Positions 33,858 to 44,201 of a stretch of DNA of 64,000 nucleotides are shown piece after piece. A model generated the notes under the pieces. The model was not told where the DNA came from. It searched no databases and saw only the letters and a program-made list of their open reading frames with translations. The stretch covers positions 883,568-947,567 of the forward strand of contig VFIW01000014.1 in assembly GCA_006386115.1 (NCBI GenBank). Reading direction: 5' to 3'. Every line of letters starts with the position of its first letter. Position 1 is the first letter of the stretch. The translations under genes and the position numbers were made by a program. This DNA comes from Globisporangium splendens. Lineage: Eukaryota > Oomycota > Peronosporomycetes > Pythiales > Pythiaceae.

Positions 33858-34658
33858 AGCTGAACGCGGCAGCATGGTCGGGTGTGCGGGCTCGTGACTT
33901 AATTGCAGCAAACGAATCACAAAGCGGTCGCTTTGTGTCGGCTGCTGCGTTCTCGCAAAGACACTCTCTGGCCACGTAGCGCGGGTGTTCGCTTCGCAAT
34001 GGCCTTGCCAATGCAACACGCGGCGAATAGCGAACTGCTCTGATTGCCTAACTAGCCCTGTCGACACGCACACAGCACATCTTCCCGCGTGCATCGCTGC
34101 CCCCTTTTCTTGGGGCTTGCGTCTCCTTCTCTGATGTTCTCCAATTCTGACGTGATGCCCCAATTCTGGAGCAGTGCCCCAGATCGACTGACCTTTGATG
34201 ATCAGAAAGGTGCAATCCTTAAGTCTACAACTGAGTGACCAACACTCTCTATGTCGACAATGATGGGTTTGGATGTCGATTTAGTAAAGTCACTAAAGTA
34301 GGGCGTCCCAAGCAATATTTGCTGGATCGGTCCACACTGGATCCCCACTGCCGCCTACTTCCTCACCACAGATCGCCCAAATGAACCGAGTCCCAAAACG
34401 GTAAGTAAAGAAAAGCGAGCTCGCTCAACATCGTAACTTACTTTCGTAATATACATTCAGAATGTGCATCTATTATCTGGTCAGTTCGAAATTTTCACGA
34501 GAGTTTTAGTCAATAGGTAAACTACCGTTAGCTAACGTGGATCCGTGTCGCCTTGTTGGTTTGTGTGGGGAAAAAAAGCTCGCTTTCTCCAATCCAAAGC
34601 TGCGCCTGAACGCCACACGAAGCACGCAGGCGTCTCCCTCTCTATCCACACACACAGC
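33858..34658. other. Intergenic region
   Basis: About 800 bp between paralogue B and CCT6. The first 300 bp is an open minus-strand frame that may be 5' extension of paralogue B. The rest holds the CCT6 promoter; no clear initiator found. Confidence 0.45.
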
Positions 34659-36668
34659 ATGAGCTACCGCGGCATGAACCCGAACGCCGAGATCGTGAGC
34701 AAGTCGCAGGCGCTGCTCGTCAACGTCAGCGCCGCCAAGGGCCTCCAGGGTGTCCTGAAGTCCAACTTGGGTGAGCAAAACATAGGATCTCGTCGCGGGA
34801 TGCGGCAACGGAAGGGGGAAGAGATACGACTCAACATCTAAAGGAAACACTAATGACGCTTGAATGCATTGTGTAGGTCCTCGCGGTACGCTCAAGATGC
34901 TTGTCGGTGGCGCCGGCCAAATCAAGCTCACCAAGGACGGCAACGTGCTGCTGCACGAGATGCAGATCCAGCACCCGACGGCGGCGCTGATCGCGCGTGC
35001 CGCCACTGCCCAAGATGACATCACTGTACGTCATTTATCTGCGCGCTTCATTCGCCTCCCGGATGCATGACGTATCCATCTTTAATGCTTTCATATGATG
35101 GGTATTGGTTGAACTGACACTTGATGGTGTTGTGATTTGTATAGGGCGATGGCACCACCTCGACTGTCCTCTTCATCGGTGAATTGCTCAAGCAAGCCGA
35201 GCGTTTCCTCGCCGATGGTTTGCACCCGCGTATCCTCGCCGAAGGCTTTGAGCTCGCCAAGGACGAGACTTTGCGCATCTTGGAGACGTTGAAGGTCGCG
35301 AACAAGGACATTCTGAAGGATCGCGAATTGCTCTGCTCCGTCGCGCGCACTTCGCTCCGCACCAAGTTGGACCAAAAGGTATGCTCTCTAGTGCGCCTTA
35401 TGCTTCGTTGCACCGCCGATATTAATGTACTGCGTTCCATTTGGACTTGCTGTAGCTCGCGGATCAATTGACGGAAATCGTCACTGACGCTGTGTTGACT
35501 ATCGCGCAACCTGGCCGCCCAATTGACTTGCACATGATTGAAATCATGCATGTACGTACCCTGTGTTTATAGTTGTTTCTGCTTGCGTAGTTTCTGCTGA
35601 ACAATGCTGCTGCATTTTTCGTTTATTTATTCCCAGATGATGCACCAAAGCAGCAGTGATACCCGTTTGATCAAGGGTCTCGTGCTCGACCACGGCTCGC
35701 GCCACCCAGATATGCCGACGTCGTTGGAGAACTGCTACATTATGACGTGCAATGTGTCACTCGAGTACGAGAAGAGTGAAGTGAACTCGGGTTTCTTCTA
35801 CAACAGCGCCGAGCAGCGTGAAAAGATGGTCGAAGCCGAACGTAAGTTCACCGACGACAAGGTCAAGCAGATCATCGAGCTCAAGCGCGAGTTGTGCACG
35901 GACGAGAACAAGAAGAACTTTGTGATCGTGAACCAGAAGGGCATCGACCCACTCTCGCTGGACATGCTCGCGAAAGAAGGTATCTTGGCGCTGCGTCGTG
36001 CCAAGCGCCGCAACATGGAGCGTCTCACGTTGGCGTGTGGTGGTATGCCGATCAACTCGACCGAAGACATGGACGAGTCGATGCTCGGTTGGGCCGGCAA
36101 GGTGTACGAGCAGACGCTCGGTGAAGAGCGCTACACGTTCGTGGAAGACGTCAAGCACCCGCAGTCGTGCTCGATCTTGATCAAGGGACCAAATGAGCAC
36201 ACGATCGCACAGATCAAGGACGCGATCCGCGACGGCATCCGTGCCGTGAACAACGCCATTGAAGACCAAGGTGTCGTGCCTGGTGCGGCCGCGTTCGAGC
36301 TGGCGGCTCACGAAGCGCTGAACCAATACCGCGGCTCGGTCAAAGGCCGCGCCAAGTTGGGTGTCCAGGCGTTCGCGGATGCGTTGCTGGTGATCCCAAA
36401 GGTGCTCGCCGAGAACTCGGGCTTGGACGTGCAAGACACGCTGATCGCCGTGCAAGAGGAGCACGCGGACTCGGGCGAAGCTGTCGGCATTGACTTATTC
36501 ACAGGTGAACCGATGCTGCCGGCGCAGGAAGGCATCTGGGACAACTACCGCGTCAAGCGCCAGTTTATCCACTTGGCGACCACGCTCGCGTCGCAGTTGC
36601 TGCTCGTCGATGAAGTCATGCGTGCCGGCAAGAAAATGGGCGGTGGCGGCATGCAGCCCGAGGAATAA
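34659..36668 (+). CDS. CCT6: T-complex chaperonin subunit zeta (CCT6)
   Basis: Exons 34659-34770, 34877-35025, 35145-35378, 35456-35551 and 35637-36668 give 540 residues, the normal length of a CCT subunit. Group II chaperonin motifs are present: [35 protein letters not shown] for ATP binding, the apical domain with [18 protein letters not shown], and the C-terminal nucleotide-binding block. The sequence from [15 protein letters not shown] and [17 protein letters not shown] stretches fits the zeta subunit. CCT folds actin, tubulin and WD-repeat proteins in the cytosol as a two-ring, 16-subunit complex. All four introns (77-119 nt) have good GT-AG ends and keep the alignment. A neighbouring Vti1-like SNARE gene converges from the right. 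Confidence 0.95.
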
Positions 36669-36913
36669 GCGAGGGACGTTTTAGTACGTAGTAATTTTTA
36701 CTTTTCTAGCGATAAATAAGGGAGAGAAAGAGAGCAATACAAACAAAGCATTTTCTCTCACACACGCGCATGACAAACTTAACGCGCTTCATGCTTTCTT
36801 TGACCAGAAAAATGGGAGTCTACATTTCTAAAACAGTGTCAACAAGACCATAAATCGCACAAGGGGTAAAAAAATCGACCGGAATCTCATTATATATTGA
36901 GCGCATGATAGTT

Positions 36914-37787
36914 TTAACGACGACGCAGGAACAGCAAATAAAACACGACGATATCTGTGATCGCGAGCATGATAATGATAAACCACAAAAACACCTACAT
37001 GCATACAAAGCAAAGGTTATCAATTAGATCGTGCAACGGACAGTGTGCACCATGCACATGCTGGTAATGGTTTGCATGCAACATACCTTGCGGCGATACG
37101 ATCGGTCGGCGATCTTCTTGAGCAGCGAGCGCACTTCGCCCGTGATGCTCGAGGTCTCGTGGAGCATGCCTTTCATGTCCTGCATCTGCGATCGCTGCAA
37201 CTCCAGATCCACGAGCACGTTTCGCGCCACCTCCTCGGATTCGTACAAGACGTTCTTCGTGTGCTCGATCTTGTTCGACTGGCGCAGCAGCGTTTGCACG
37301 GACTGGTCAAACCAAAGCCAAGCAAGAAGCACACACATGATATGAGTTCCAAGCGTTTACGCCAACACATAGCAGCCACCACGATGCAATATCTTCACAG
37401 CGACCACATGCATTCTCCTATATTCGTTGTGCAAGGCGAACAGAGCTTTTAAATGAGGACGCGCCATTGCCATTCACGCACACGCACCTGGTCATTGGAG
37501 AACGTGCTGTAGTTGTTCATGTTCGGGTTCGCGTCAGGACCAGGATACTTGTTGCCTGCAGACGTGGGGCTCCGGTTCTTCAGGTTGCGTCCATTGACGT
37601 TGCCGTTGCTGCTGCTGCTGCTCGTGTCGCTCAGGTGGAGGTCGCGGAAGCTGCCGTGCATTCTGGCGCTCGTATCTTCTTTCTCTTGTTGCGCCTTTTT
37701 TCCGCTTGAGCCACTTAGTGCTGCTGTCGACCCTCCACGAAAAAAGAATGAATCAGGAACCCAAGTATAAGGTGGCCCACATTTCAT
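36914..37787 (-). CDS. Vti1-like Qb-SNARE
   Basis: Exons 37488-37787, 37087-37302 and 36914-36994 give 198 residues. The first 100 residues are low complexity, Ser/Asn rich. A SNARE helix follows (LLRQSNKIEHTKNVLYESEE, LELQRSQMQDMKGMLHETSS) and the protein ends in a tail anchor (FLWFIIIMLAITDIVVFYLL) with a short basic end. The pattern of the heptads, the central Gln-type layer region and the position of the anchor fit the Vti1/Qb group, which acts in Golgi and endosomal membrane fusion. The N-terminal Habc bundle of true Vti1 is not obvious here, so the exact subgroup is open. The start ATG is 72 bp from the divergent MMTAG2-like start, so the two share a very short promoter. Confidence 0.7.
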
Positions 37788-37858
37788 TAGTGCAGATTAG
37801 AGTGTGCCACGTTGTTTTGGAGACCACATGAATGGAAAGAGTGCACAGAAAACGCGAG

Positions 37859-39150
37859 ATGAGCTTCGGGAAGACCAACTACCGCTCTGGCGGCACGCGC
37901 GGCGGCGCCGATCGTACGTGTTGGGCAGCGCTACATACATGCAGATGATGTCATGCATGCCTACGTGTGTGCGTGTGTGTGCGTGTGTGTGCGTGTGCTA
38001 ACGTTCTGTGTGTTATCATATTGTTGTCTCTGCTTATTTCTGCGCCGAAACAGAGTTCAAGTGGGAGGATGTGAAGAATGATAAATACCGTGAGAATTAT
38101 CTGGGGCATTCTCTGCAAGCGCCGGTGGGACGCTGGCAAAAAGGTATGACTGCATGTGTGGTATACATGTGTAGTCGCTATGTTATTGTGCTGTAGCTAA
38201 GCGTGCTCTTATTGATTATGGCTCGTGGTAGGGAAGGATTTGACGTGGTATGCGAAGACCAGCAAAGAGCAGCGCGCGTTGGAGCTAAAGCAAGAAATAC
38301 TGCTGGCCAAGCAACGCGACGAAGATTTGATGAATGAAGCACTGTACGTCATGCATGTGTCGCTATTGCCTGCAATAGTGATGGTACTCATTGCTGTTGC
38401 TGCTGCTGTTGTTGTTATTGCAGTGGCCTTGCACCACGCCGTCGTCACGAACCGACGGGGCAATTGGATGCTTCCGAGATGAAAGAACTGCTGAAACGGG
38501 GTGAGTCAGAGCGCGATGGCATGGATGCTGAGCGAGTAGAAGGTCTCGGTGCTGCGCCTGTGATCGCAGGAGTCGAAACCGGTCCGAAGAAGACGCTCGC
38601 GGAGCGATACAAGGAAACGCTGGAGTCGGGAAAGCAGGACACAACATTTGCGCTTCCTGGAACAATTGATGCACCAAACGTAAACGGGGATGCAGCGCAA
38701 GAGAAAGAGTCGAAAGAAGAGAGGAAAGCGAGAAAAGCAGCAAAGAAGCAGCAATGGAAGGAGGAGAAGAAAGCCAAGAAGGAGCGCAAGAAAGAGCGGA
38801 AGGAGAAGAAGCACTCCGGCGCATCGCTCTCGCACCGTTCGGGTCGAAAGTACAGCAGTGACGACGATGTGCGAAGGGGTACTGCCGACAGGAGAAACGG
38901 TCGCTCGAGATCGCGCTCTCGTGGCCGCAGGACTGAAGGCTCTCGGTCTGCATCACGGTCACCGTCGAGAGGAAGGTCGTCTCGCCAACGCTCGCGTTCG
39001 CGCTCTAGGGATCGAGGCAGAGACCGAGCTTGTGACGCACGTGGATCTACACGCCGCACACTGCGTTCGTACTCTCCAGAGAGTCGACATGATCGAAGAA
39101 ACGAGAGACGCCGCTCGCGATCCAGATCCAGATCGGCGCGCAGACATTAG
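37859..39150 (+). CDS. MMTAG2-like RS-rich protein
   Basis: Exons 37859-37913, 38054-38143, 38232-38343 and 38424-39150 give 327 residues. The N-terminal conserved block runs [60 protein letters not shown], the signature of the MMTAG2 family (multiple myeloma tumour-associated protein 2). Next comes a charged Lys/Glu helix ([20 protein letters not shown]), then an Arg/Ser domain ([18 protein letters not shown]) typical of splicing-related nuclear proteins. It is probably nuclear and phosphorylated in the RS region. Three introns carry good splice sites; the first contains a GTGTGTGC octamer repeat. Molecular role in oomycetes unknown. Confidence 0.85.
37964..38000. repeat. GT-rich octamer repeat (GTGTGTGC)n
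   Basis: About four and a half tandem GTGTGTGC-type units inside the first intron of the MMTAG2-like gene; all within non-coding sequence. Confidence 0.85.
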
Positions 39151-39354
39151 ATGCAGAGAGCGGAGATGGCGCAGGTGTAGGATGGCAAATGGAGTCGATA
39201 CCCAAGTATGTTCTTTTTTCTTTTATACCCGTAGAGATACAATTGGCTCTCTTCACCAAAAGCGTCTGCGTTCTTTGTATGTTCTCTAGTCTTCTATGTG
39301 TATGTGCTGTACTGATATTTTGCTGTTTCCCCAAGCTTCGCCCTTGGCTTTGTC

Positions 39355-40332
39355 TCAGTCGGACTTCGAGGACGTATGCGCTTTCTTCTGTCGCCCACAG
39401 CGCTCCGAGTTTCCGTCTTTGAGCTCGTACGCAGGCAGGTAGTGACCTTCGGAATCTCCTTCTTTCTGCCAAAGCGCTGGGTTCTGCACCGTGTCGTAAA
39501 TATTGCCCAGTGACGTGTATCTACAAGCAATTACGCCCCCACATTCAGTGAGTATTCGTTTGCATCTCGTCAGAACACGCAAGTATGCAACATGCACAGT
39601 ATCAGCTTTCCCGTTTTCGTACCCGTGGTCGTAGAGGTTGCAGTACTCTAACTTGCACTCGCGCATGAAGCTCCAGACGTCGGCATACGTCCATCGCAGG
39701 ATCGGGTTCACGCGCAGGAATGCAGGCCACCCAGGTGTACTTGGTGAGTAATGTTCCAAGTCCTCTGTGTGTGGGTCGCCACCGCGAACACCCATGTAGA
39801 TGCCCTTGATACCCAGCTTCTCCAGGATATCCTTCACGCCCTCCACAAACGAGCACTTGTACACGTGGCAGTTTAGCGAGTACTTGGCGACGCACAGTTG
39901 GATGAAATCGCGCACTTCCGGGAACTGATCGTGCGAGTCGAAGTACATCACCGGCACGCGTTTCATGGCCTGCTCCACGCGCGCCTCCAAGTCGTCTTCA
40001 TTGAGAAGCGCGGGGCTCACGAAGGATTGGCGCGGCGAAGTCACCGTCTTGGTGCTGCTGCTACTCGAAGCTTCCAACCGCGCCTTCTCCGCGAGCTGCG
40101 CTTCCTCGAGCACGCGCTTCGCGATGACGATACGCAGCAGATGCAGCACGACGGTCGAGTCCTTGCCTCCGTTGAAGCTGAAGCAGACGCCCTCCAGTCC
40201 GAAGATATCGATCGCGCGGTGGATCACCTCCAGCGCCTTTTGCACGCGCGCGCGTGTGTCTGCGTCCACACTCACGTAGAATGCATCGAAGTGCTGGATC
40301 GTCTCGCGGATGCTCGTGCGGCTGGCCACCAT
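39355..40332 (-). CDS. FAD1: FAD synthase (FMN adenylyltransferase, PAPS-reductase type)
   Basis: Exons 39623-40332 and 39355-39520 give 291 residues. The PAPS-reductase-like domain shows the PP-loop FSFNGGKDSTVVLHLL, YFDSHDQFPEVRDFI, GVRGGDPHTEDLEHY, PAFLRVNPILRWTYADVWSF, and YDHG-YTSLGN across the intron, then NPAL near the end. The enzyme joins AMP from ATP to FMN to make FAD. The intron (39521-39622, 102 nt) has donor GTACGA and acceptor TGTAG; the family has YTSLG directly after the D-x-G, which supports removal. The intron contains no stop and its length is a multiple of three, so retention would add 34 residues. The start ATG at 40330-40332 begins MVASRTSIRET; the frame is open upstream. 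Confidence 0.88.
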   Translation of the reverse strand: MVASRTSIRETIQHFDAFYVSVDADTRARVQKALEVIHRAIDIFGLEGVCFSFNGGKDSTVVLHLLRIVIAKRVLEEAQLAEKARLEASSSSSTKTVTSPRQSFVSPALLNEDDLEARVEQAMKRVPVMYFDSHDQFPEVRDFIQLCVAKYSLNCHVYKCSFVEGVKDILEKLGIKGIYMGVRGGDPHTEDLEHYSPSTPGWPAFLRVNPILRWTYADVWSFMRECKLEYCNLYDHGYENGKADTVHVAYLRVLTRCKRILTECGGVIACRYTSLGNIYDTVQNPALWQKEGDSEGHYLPAYELKDGNSERCGRQKKAHTSSKSD

Positions 40333-42144
40333 TCTATCTATCGCTAGCGCTATGGAGAGAGCGCTTGTCGCTCGTCGACTCCCTAATGTGGGTAAGGGTT
40401 GCTTGCTTGCTTTGGGGTGCGAAACGCACACGTCAACGTCCGAAACGCTGATCGCTCTGATTAGCTGAAAATCGAACTGTTTCGAATATTCAGCCAATGA
40501 TATCTGACTTTCTTCTTTAAAGGACGGTCTTGTAATGAAGGAAATCACTCTCTTTCAAGCTGTTCTGGAAGGCTAAAATTGTCGCTGAAGTACAGCTAAT
40601 TCGGACCTGATCGGTTAATTAAATCTGAAGTTGTTAAGTTCGGATGCCAGTGCCCACTGCGTTCACATGCGCACTTGATACTTTGAGTTTTCGGCACAAC
40701 GCGCGACATCAACAACTTCATTCGAAGCTGCCTCTACTGTGTGTACAACTCGCGTATTACAGAGCACGTGCCCACGCGATAGGTGTTAATAAGTTTTCAG
40801 TAGTGCAACGCAGGCGCCTGTGTTTACTTGCGCGGGAACGCGAGGGTGTTGGTTCCCAAAGATGTGCACGGAGCGACTCTACGATCAAAACGACACATGC
40901 TCGAGGCTATTGTTGATGAGCCCCAGCGCACGTGGACTGACTGCTTGTTGATACTATACTCAGTGTCCAGCAGGGAACAATTCAAGATCTCATTACTCTT
41001 GAAGTGAATCACCATCCTGGGTAAACAAGAGCGGCGTTGCACTGATGTCCTTCAATTTGTACAGTGTATCGAAAGCCCACACAGCCTGGCTATCTGGCAA
41101 TGCGAAACGCTGACTTGCCTGCATGCTTCTCACACACGCGCTTCTTCTGCTGTGATCAGAGCACAAATGCCGTTGGCATTCTCACACTGCAGGTCCACGC
41201 TTCCATGGCAAACGTCGTCATAATCGGCAACTAATCCGCGAGCACGCAAACAACGGCCGCGTAATTGCTTCTCTTTCGATTTCTTCAATGCGGGTGTCGT
41301 CACAACGGAATCCGTGCGACGGCTGGCTTCTGGGTAAAGCGTAGCATTCAATTAGTACCTGCGTGCTCCTCACATGTGTGCAAGTTTCTTTGCGATCGGC
41401 GTATCAGTACAACTGTGATTTGCATGCTGGTTGCAATGCAACACGCTTCCAGTAATGCGCAGCAATGGACAGCTGCTGTATCAATAGCAGCGCGCGTTAA
41501 GGAAAACGAGAGTTTTTTGGCGGAACGTTCCCAATAATCAGACAGGCGTGGCATCTGTTGGTAGCGCACCCACAGCGTGCTCCCCACCCTTTACAGTCGT
41601 AGCATTTCCGCACGCAGTCGCGCCATTAAAGAGCATCTGTGACGTGTGGTCGGAACTCTCCCCCAGCTGGTCACTCTGACTTTATCTGATTGTACAGTAC
41701 TAAACGGATTAAACACCCACGGCAACCCTATGTTTCAGTTGACGTCGCCCAATAATCTGACAGCAATATGGGTGTTTATGCAGGTTTGTACAGTGTGGAC
41801 TTCAAGATTGACTTAACTGGACTGGCTTTTCACGGTAAAGGCTGTTCGTTGGACCGACTATTCGGTCCGGTTGATTGGCACCAGATGGCTGTAGAGGACA
41901 CACTTTGGCATCTCGTTCGCGGGTGGTTTTGACGCGGCCTTCTATTGCCTATGCGCCTATGGGGCTGTGTTGCACAGCGCGGGTGGATGACCACCCTGGT
42001 CTGAAAGAAAGCGCAGAGCGTCTCTCTGCTCTCATTCTCCATTTTGCTTTCTCGTGAGCACTATCCCAGACATCAGCAGACAGTAAGGAACCCCATCGGA
42101 AAGGTTCTCTCCAGCTCTACTACTCACAACGCTAGTACGATACA
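40333..42144. other. Long intergenic region
   Basis: 1.81 kb between the divergent FAD synthase and secreted repeat-protein genes. ORFs do not exceed 90 codons and are not protein-like. The only regulatory element I can support is the initiator at 42032-42045. No repeat or RNA gene was recognised. Confidence 0.5.
42032..42045 (+). promoter_or_regulatory. Oomycete initiator element, perfect match
   Basis: TCATTCTCCATTTT fits every position of the oomycete core consensus TCATTYYNCAWTTT. It lies 100 bp upstream of the ATG of the secreted repeat protein, the usual place for an oomycete transcription start. Confidence 0.7.
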
Positions 42145-43944
42145 ATGGTGTTTGCCTGTATCAAGAAGATCACGATCGCCGTCGCGGTCATCGCCGCACT
42201 GACTGCTCACAGCGCGGATGCGACGTTCGGTGGCGCTTACGGCGGCAACAACGCCGCCCAGATTGGCTTCAGCGGTGGCTTCAACGGCTTCCCATCCATG
42301 GGCGGTAACAACAACGGCTACAACAGCAATGACAACAGCAATGGCAACAGCTACGGGAACGCTGGTTTGAGCGGCAAGAACCTTCGAGGTCCAGTCATAG
42401 ATACACCAAAGCCCGTCGCGGCCACGACCCCAGTTACCGCCAGCAGCAACAGCAACAGCAACAACGACAATTCGCCGCAACAGAGCTTTGGCGACTCGTC
42501 GACCTCGATTAAGAAGCCTTCGAACCCTGTGGTGGTCACACCACCACCAGTCGCGACACCTACGGCGGACTCGTCGACCTCGATCAAGAAGCCTTCGAAC
42601 CCAGTCGTGGTCACGCCACCACCAGTCGCGACTCCAACTGGTCCTGGTCCTTTCTCGACGGCGAACAAGCCTACGACTGGCAACCCAGCCGCACAATACC
42701 AGTACCCATCGAAGGAACCAACGACGACCAAGCCATGCACTAAGGTTCCAGTTGTCGCGACACCGATTCCTTCGACCAAGTCGACTGCACCACCTACACC
42801 AGCTACCACCGCTCCAAAGATCACCCCAGCTCCGACTACCGAAGCGCCAAAGCAAACCCCAGCTCCAACCACTGAGACTCCAAAGGTGACGCCAGCTCCA
42901 ACTACTGAGGCTCCAAAGGCGACACCAGCTCCAACTACTGAGGCTCCAAAGTCGACGCCAGCTCCAACCACGGAGGCTCCAAAGCAAACCCCAGCTCCAA
43001 CCACGGAGGCTCCAAAGGCGACGCCAGCTCCAACCACGGAGGCTCCAAAAGCGACGCCAGCTCCAACTACTGAGGCTCCAAAGGCGACGCCAGCTCCAAC
43101 AACGGAGGCTCCAAAGCAAACTCCAGCTCCAAAGGCCACTCCTGCTGCGACGACTCCAGCTCCAAAGGCCACTCCTGCTGCGACGACTCCAGCTCCAAAG
43201 GCTACTCCTGCTGCTACCACCCCTCAGAAGCCATCAACCCCTGCTGCGACGACCCCACAAAACCCACCTGTCAACACTGGTGGTAATGGTCCAAACCCTC
43301 CGGCTCCAAAGGCTACCCCTGCTGCGACGACTCCAGCTCCAAAGGCTACTCCTGCTGCTACCACCCCTCAGAAGCCATCAACCCCTGCTGCGACGACCCC
43401 ACAAAACCCACCTGTCAACACTGGTGGTAATGGTCCAAACCCTCCGGCTCCAAAGGCTACCCCTGCTGCGACGACTCCAGCTCCAAAGGCTACTCCTGCT
43501 GCTACCACCCCTCAGAAGCCATCAACCCCTGCTGCGACGACCCCACAAAACCCACCTGTCAACACTGGTGGTAATGGTCCAAACCCTCCAGCTCCAAAGG
43601 CTACCCCTGCCACAACTACACCAGCGGGTGGTGCTAAAGGACCGTCACCAACTCCTGCTGCTTCGCAACCCACTCAAGTCAAGGCGCCTGGAGCTCCTGC
43701 TCCAGCTGCGACTCCAGCGAGCACGACCTCCAAGAGCACAGGAGGAGCTGCTCCAGTGCCAACTCCAGCCGCGTCCAAGCCAAACGGGAATGCCGATGTT
43801 CCAGGTGCTGTCCACGGGTACACTGAGAACAACAGCCCTAAGCAGGAAATGCCCGTCGGGAAGGCTCCAGCGCCAACTCCAGCGGCATCAGCCCCAAAGA
43901 CCACTGCTACAGGCGATGATGATGACCACAAACTCTGCGTTTAA
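42145..43944 (+). CDS. Secreted Thr/Pro/Ala-rich mucin-like repeat protein
   Basis: A 599-residue single-exon protein. Residues 1-26 are a clear signal peptide (IKKITIAVAVIAALTAHSA). A Gly/Asn-rich segment follows to about residue 72. From residue 115 two copies of a 24-residue unit occur (DSSTSIKKPSNPVVVTPPPV). From about residue 227, nine 11-residue units TPAPTTEAPKx follow. Then come three near-identical 48-residue units rich in APKATPAATTP and ending NTGGNGPNPP. The C-terminus has more Pro/Ala/Thr and ends DDDDHKLCV. There is only a handful of Cys and no hydrophobic GPI tail. Such Thr/Pro repeats are usually heavily O-glycosylated and act in cell walls or at the host surface. A perfect initiator lies 100 bp upstream. 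Confidence 0.85.
   Translation: MVFACIKKITIAVAVIAALTAHSADATFGGAYGGNNAAQIGFSGGFNGFPSMGGNNNGYNSNDNSNGNSYGNAGLSGKNLRGPVIDTPKPVAATTPVTASSNSNSNNDNSPQQSFGDSSTSIKKPSNPVVVTPPPVATPTADSSTSIKKPSNPVVVTPPPVATPTGPGPFSTANKPTTGNPAAQYQYPSKEPTTTKPCTKVPVVATPIPSTKSTAPPTPATTAPKITPAPTTEAPKQTPAPTTETPKVTPAPTTEAPKATPAPTTEAPKSTPAPTTEAPKQTPAPTTEAPKATPAPTTEAPKATPAPTTEAPKATPAPTTEAPKQTPAPKATPAATTPAPKATPAATTPAPKATPAATTPQKPSTPAATTPQNPPVNTGGNGPNPPAPKATPAATTPAPKATPAATTPQKPSTPAATTPQNPPVNTGGNGPNPPAPKATPAATTPAPKATPAATTPQKPSTPAATTPQNPPVNTGGNGPNPPAPKATPATTTPAGGAKGPSPTPAASQPTQVKAPGAPAPAATPASTTSKSTGGAAPVPTPAASKPNGNADVPGAVHGYTENNSPKQEMPVGKAPAPTPAASAPKTTATGDDDDHKLCV
42823..43119. repeat. 33-bp coding tandem repeat, nine copies
   Basis: Nine 33-bp units encode TPAPTTEAPKx with only small changes (one ETPK; last residue A, Q, V or S). 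Codon choice varies between copies, so they are older than the 144-bp repeats that follow. Confidence 0.9.
43180..43611. repeat. 144-bp coding tandem repeat, three copies
   Basis: Three 144-bp units (48 residues each), almost identical at DNA level; the marker AACCCACCTGTCAACACTGG starts at 43261, 43405 and 43549, exactly 144 bp apart. Near identity indicates recent expansion or ongoing gene conversion, so copy number may vary between isolates. Confidence 0.92.
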
Positions 43945-44201
43945 GTGGTAGTCTTTCTCTATTTTCCAAAGGGAAAATACGCCAACAAGTCTTTTCTCGT
44001 GAGTGTCGATGTCTCTCGTAGTGTATATGCATGGGTCCATTATGCATTGTCGTAACTACATGTACTTACAGTTGATCTAGAACTACAATTGGTTGCTTCT
44101 CCCAATGTTTCCATTTCGTTGTAGTTGTCCTTTTCTCACGCCTTTTCACTTGCGCAATGCACTCAACATACTCGGCGCATCCTCATCGTGCTGTAAAGGA
44201 G

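Noticed and set aside
35757..36464. 235-codon ORF antisense to CCT6
   Set aside because: It lies opposite a strongly conserved chaperonin exon and has the composition expected of a shadow frame.
42376..42387. KNLR in the secreted repeat protein as an RxLR effector motif
   Set aside because: It is KNLR, not RxLR, lies near residue 78, and has no following acidic EER motif; the rest is mucin-like repeat.
42124..43220. Long minus-strand ORFs of 331 and 289 codons opposite the secreted repeat protein
   Set aside because: They are open only because the plus-strand repeat units are multiples of three and biased in composition. Their Trp/Ser/Leu and Gly/Val/Ala repeats have no protein-like features.
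43280..43951. Overlapping plus-strand ORF of 223 codons in another frame
   Set aside because: It is a shadow of the same repeats, rich in Leu/Arg/Gln, and starts inside the real coding frame.
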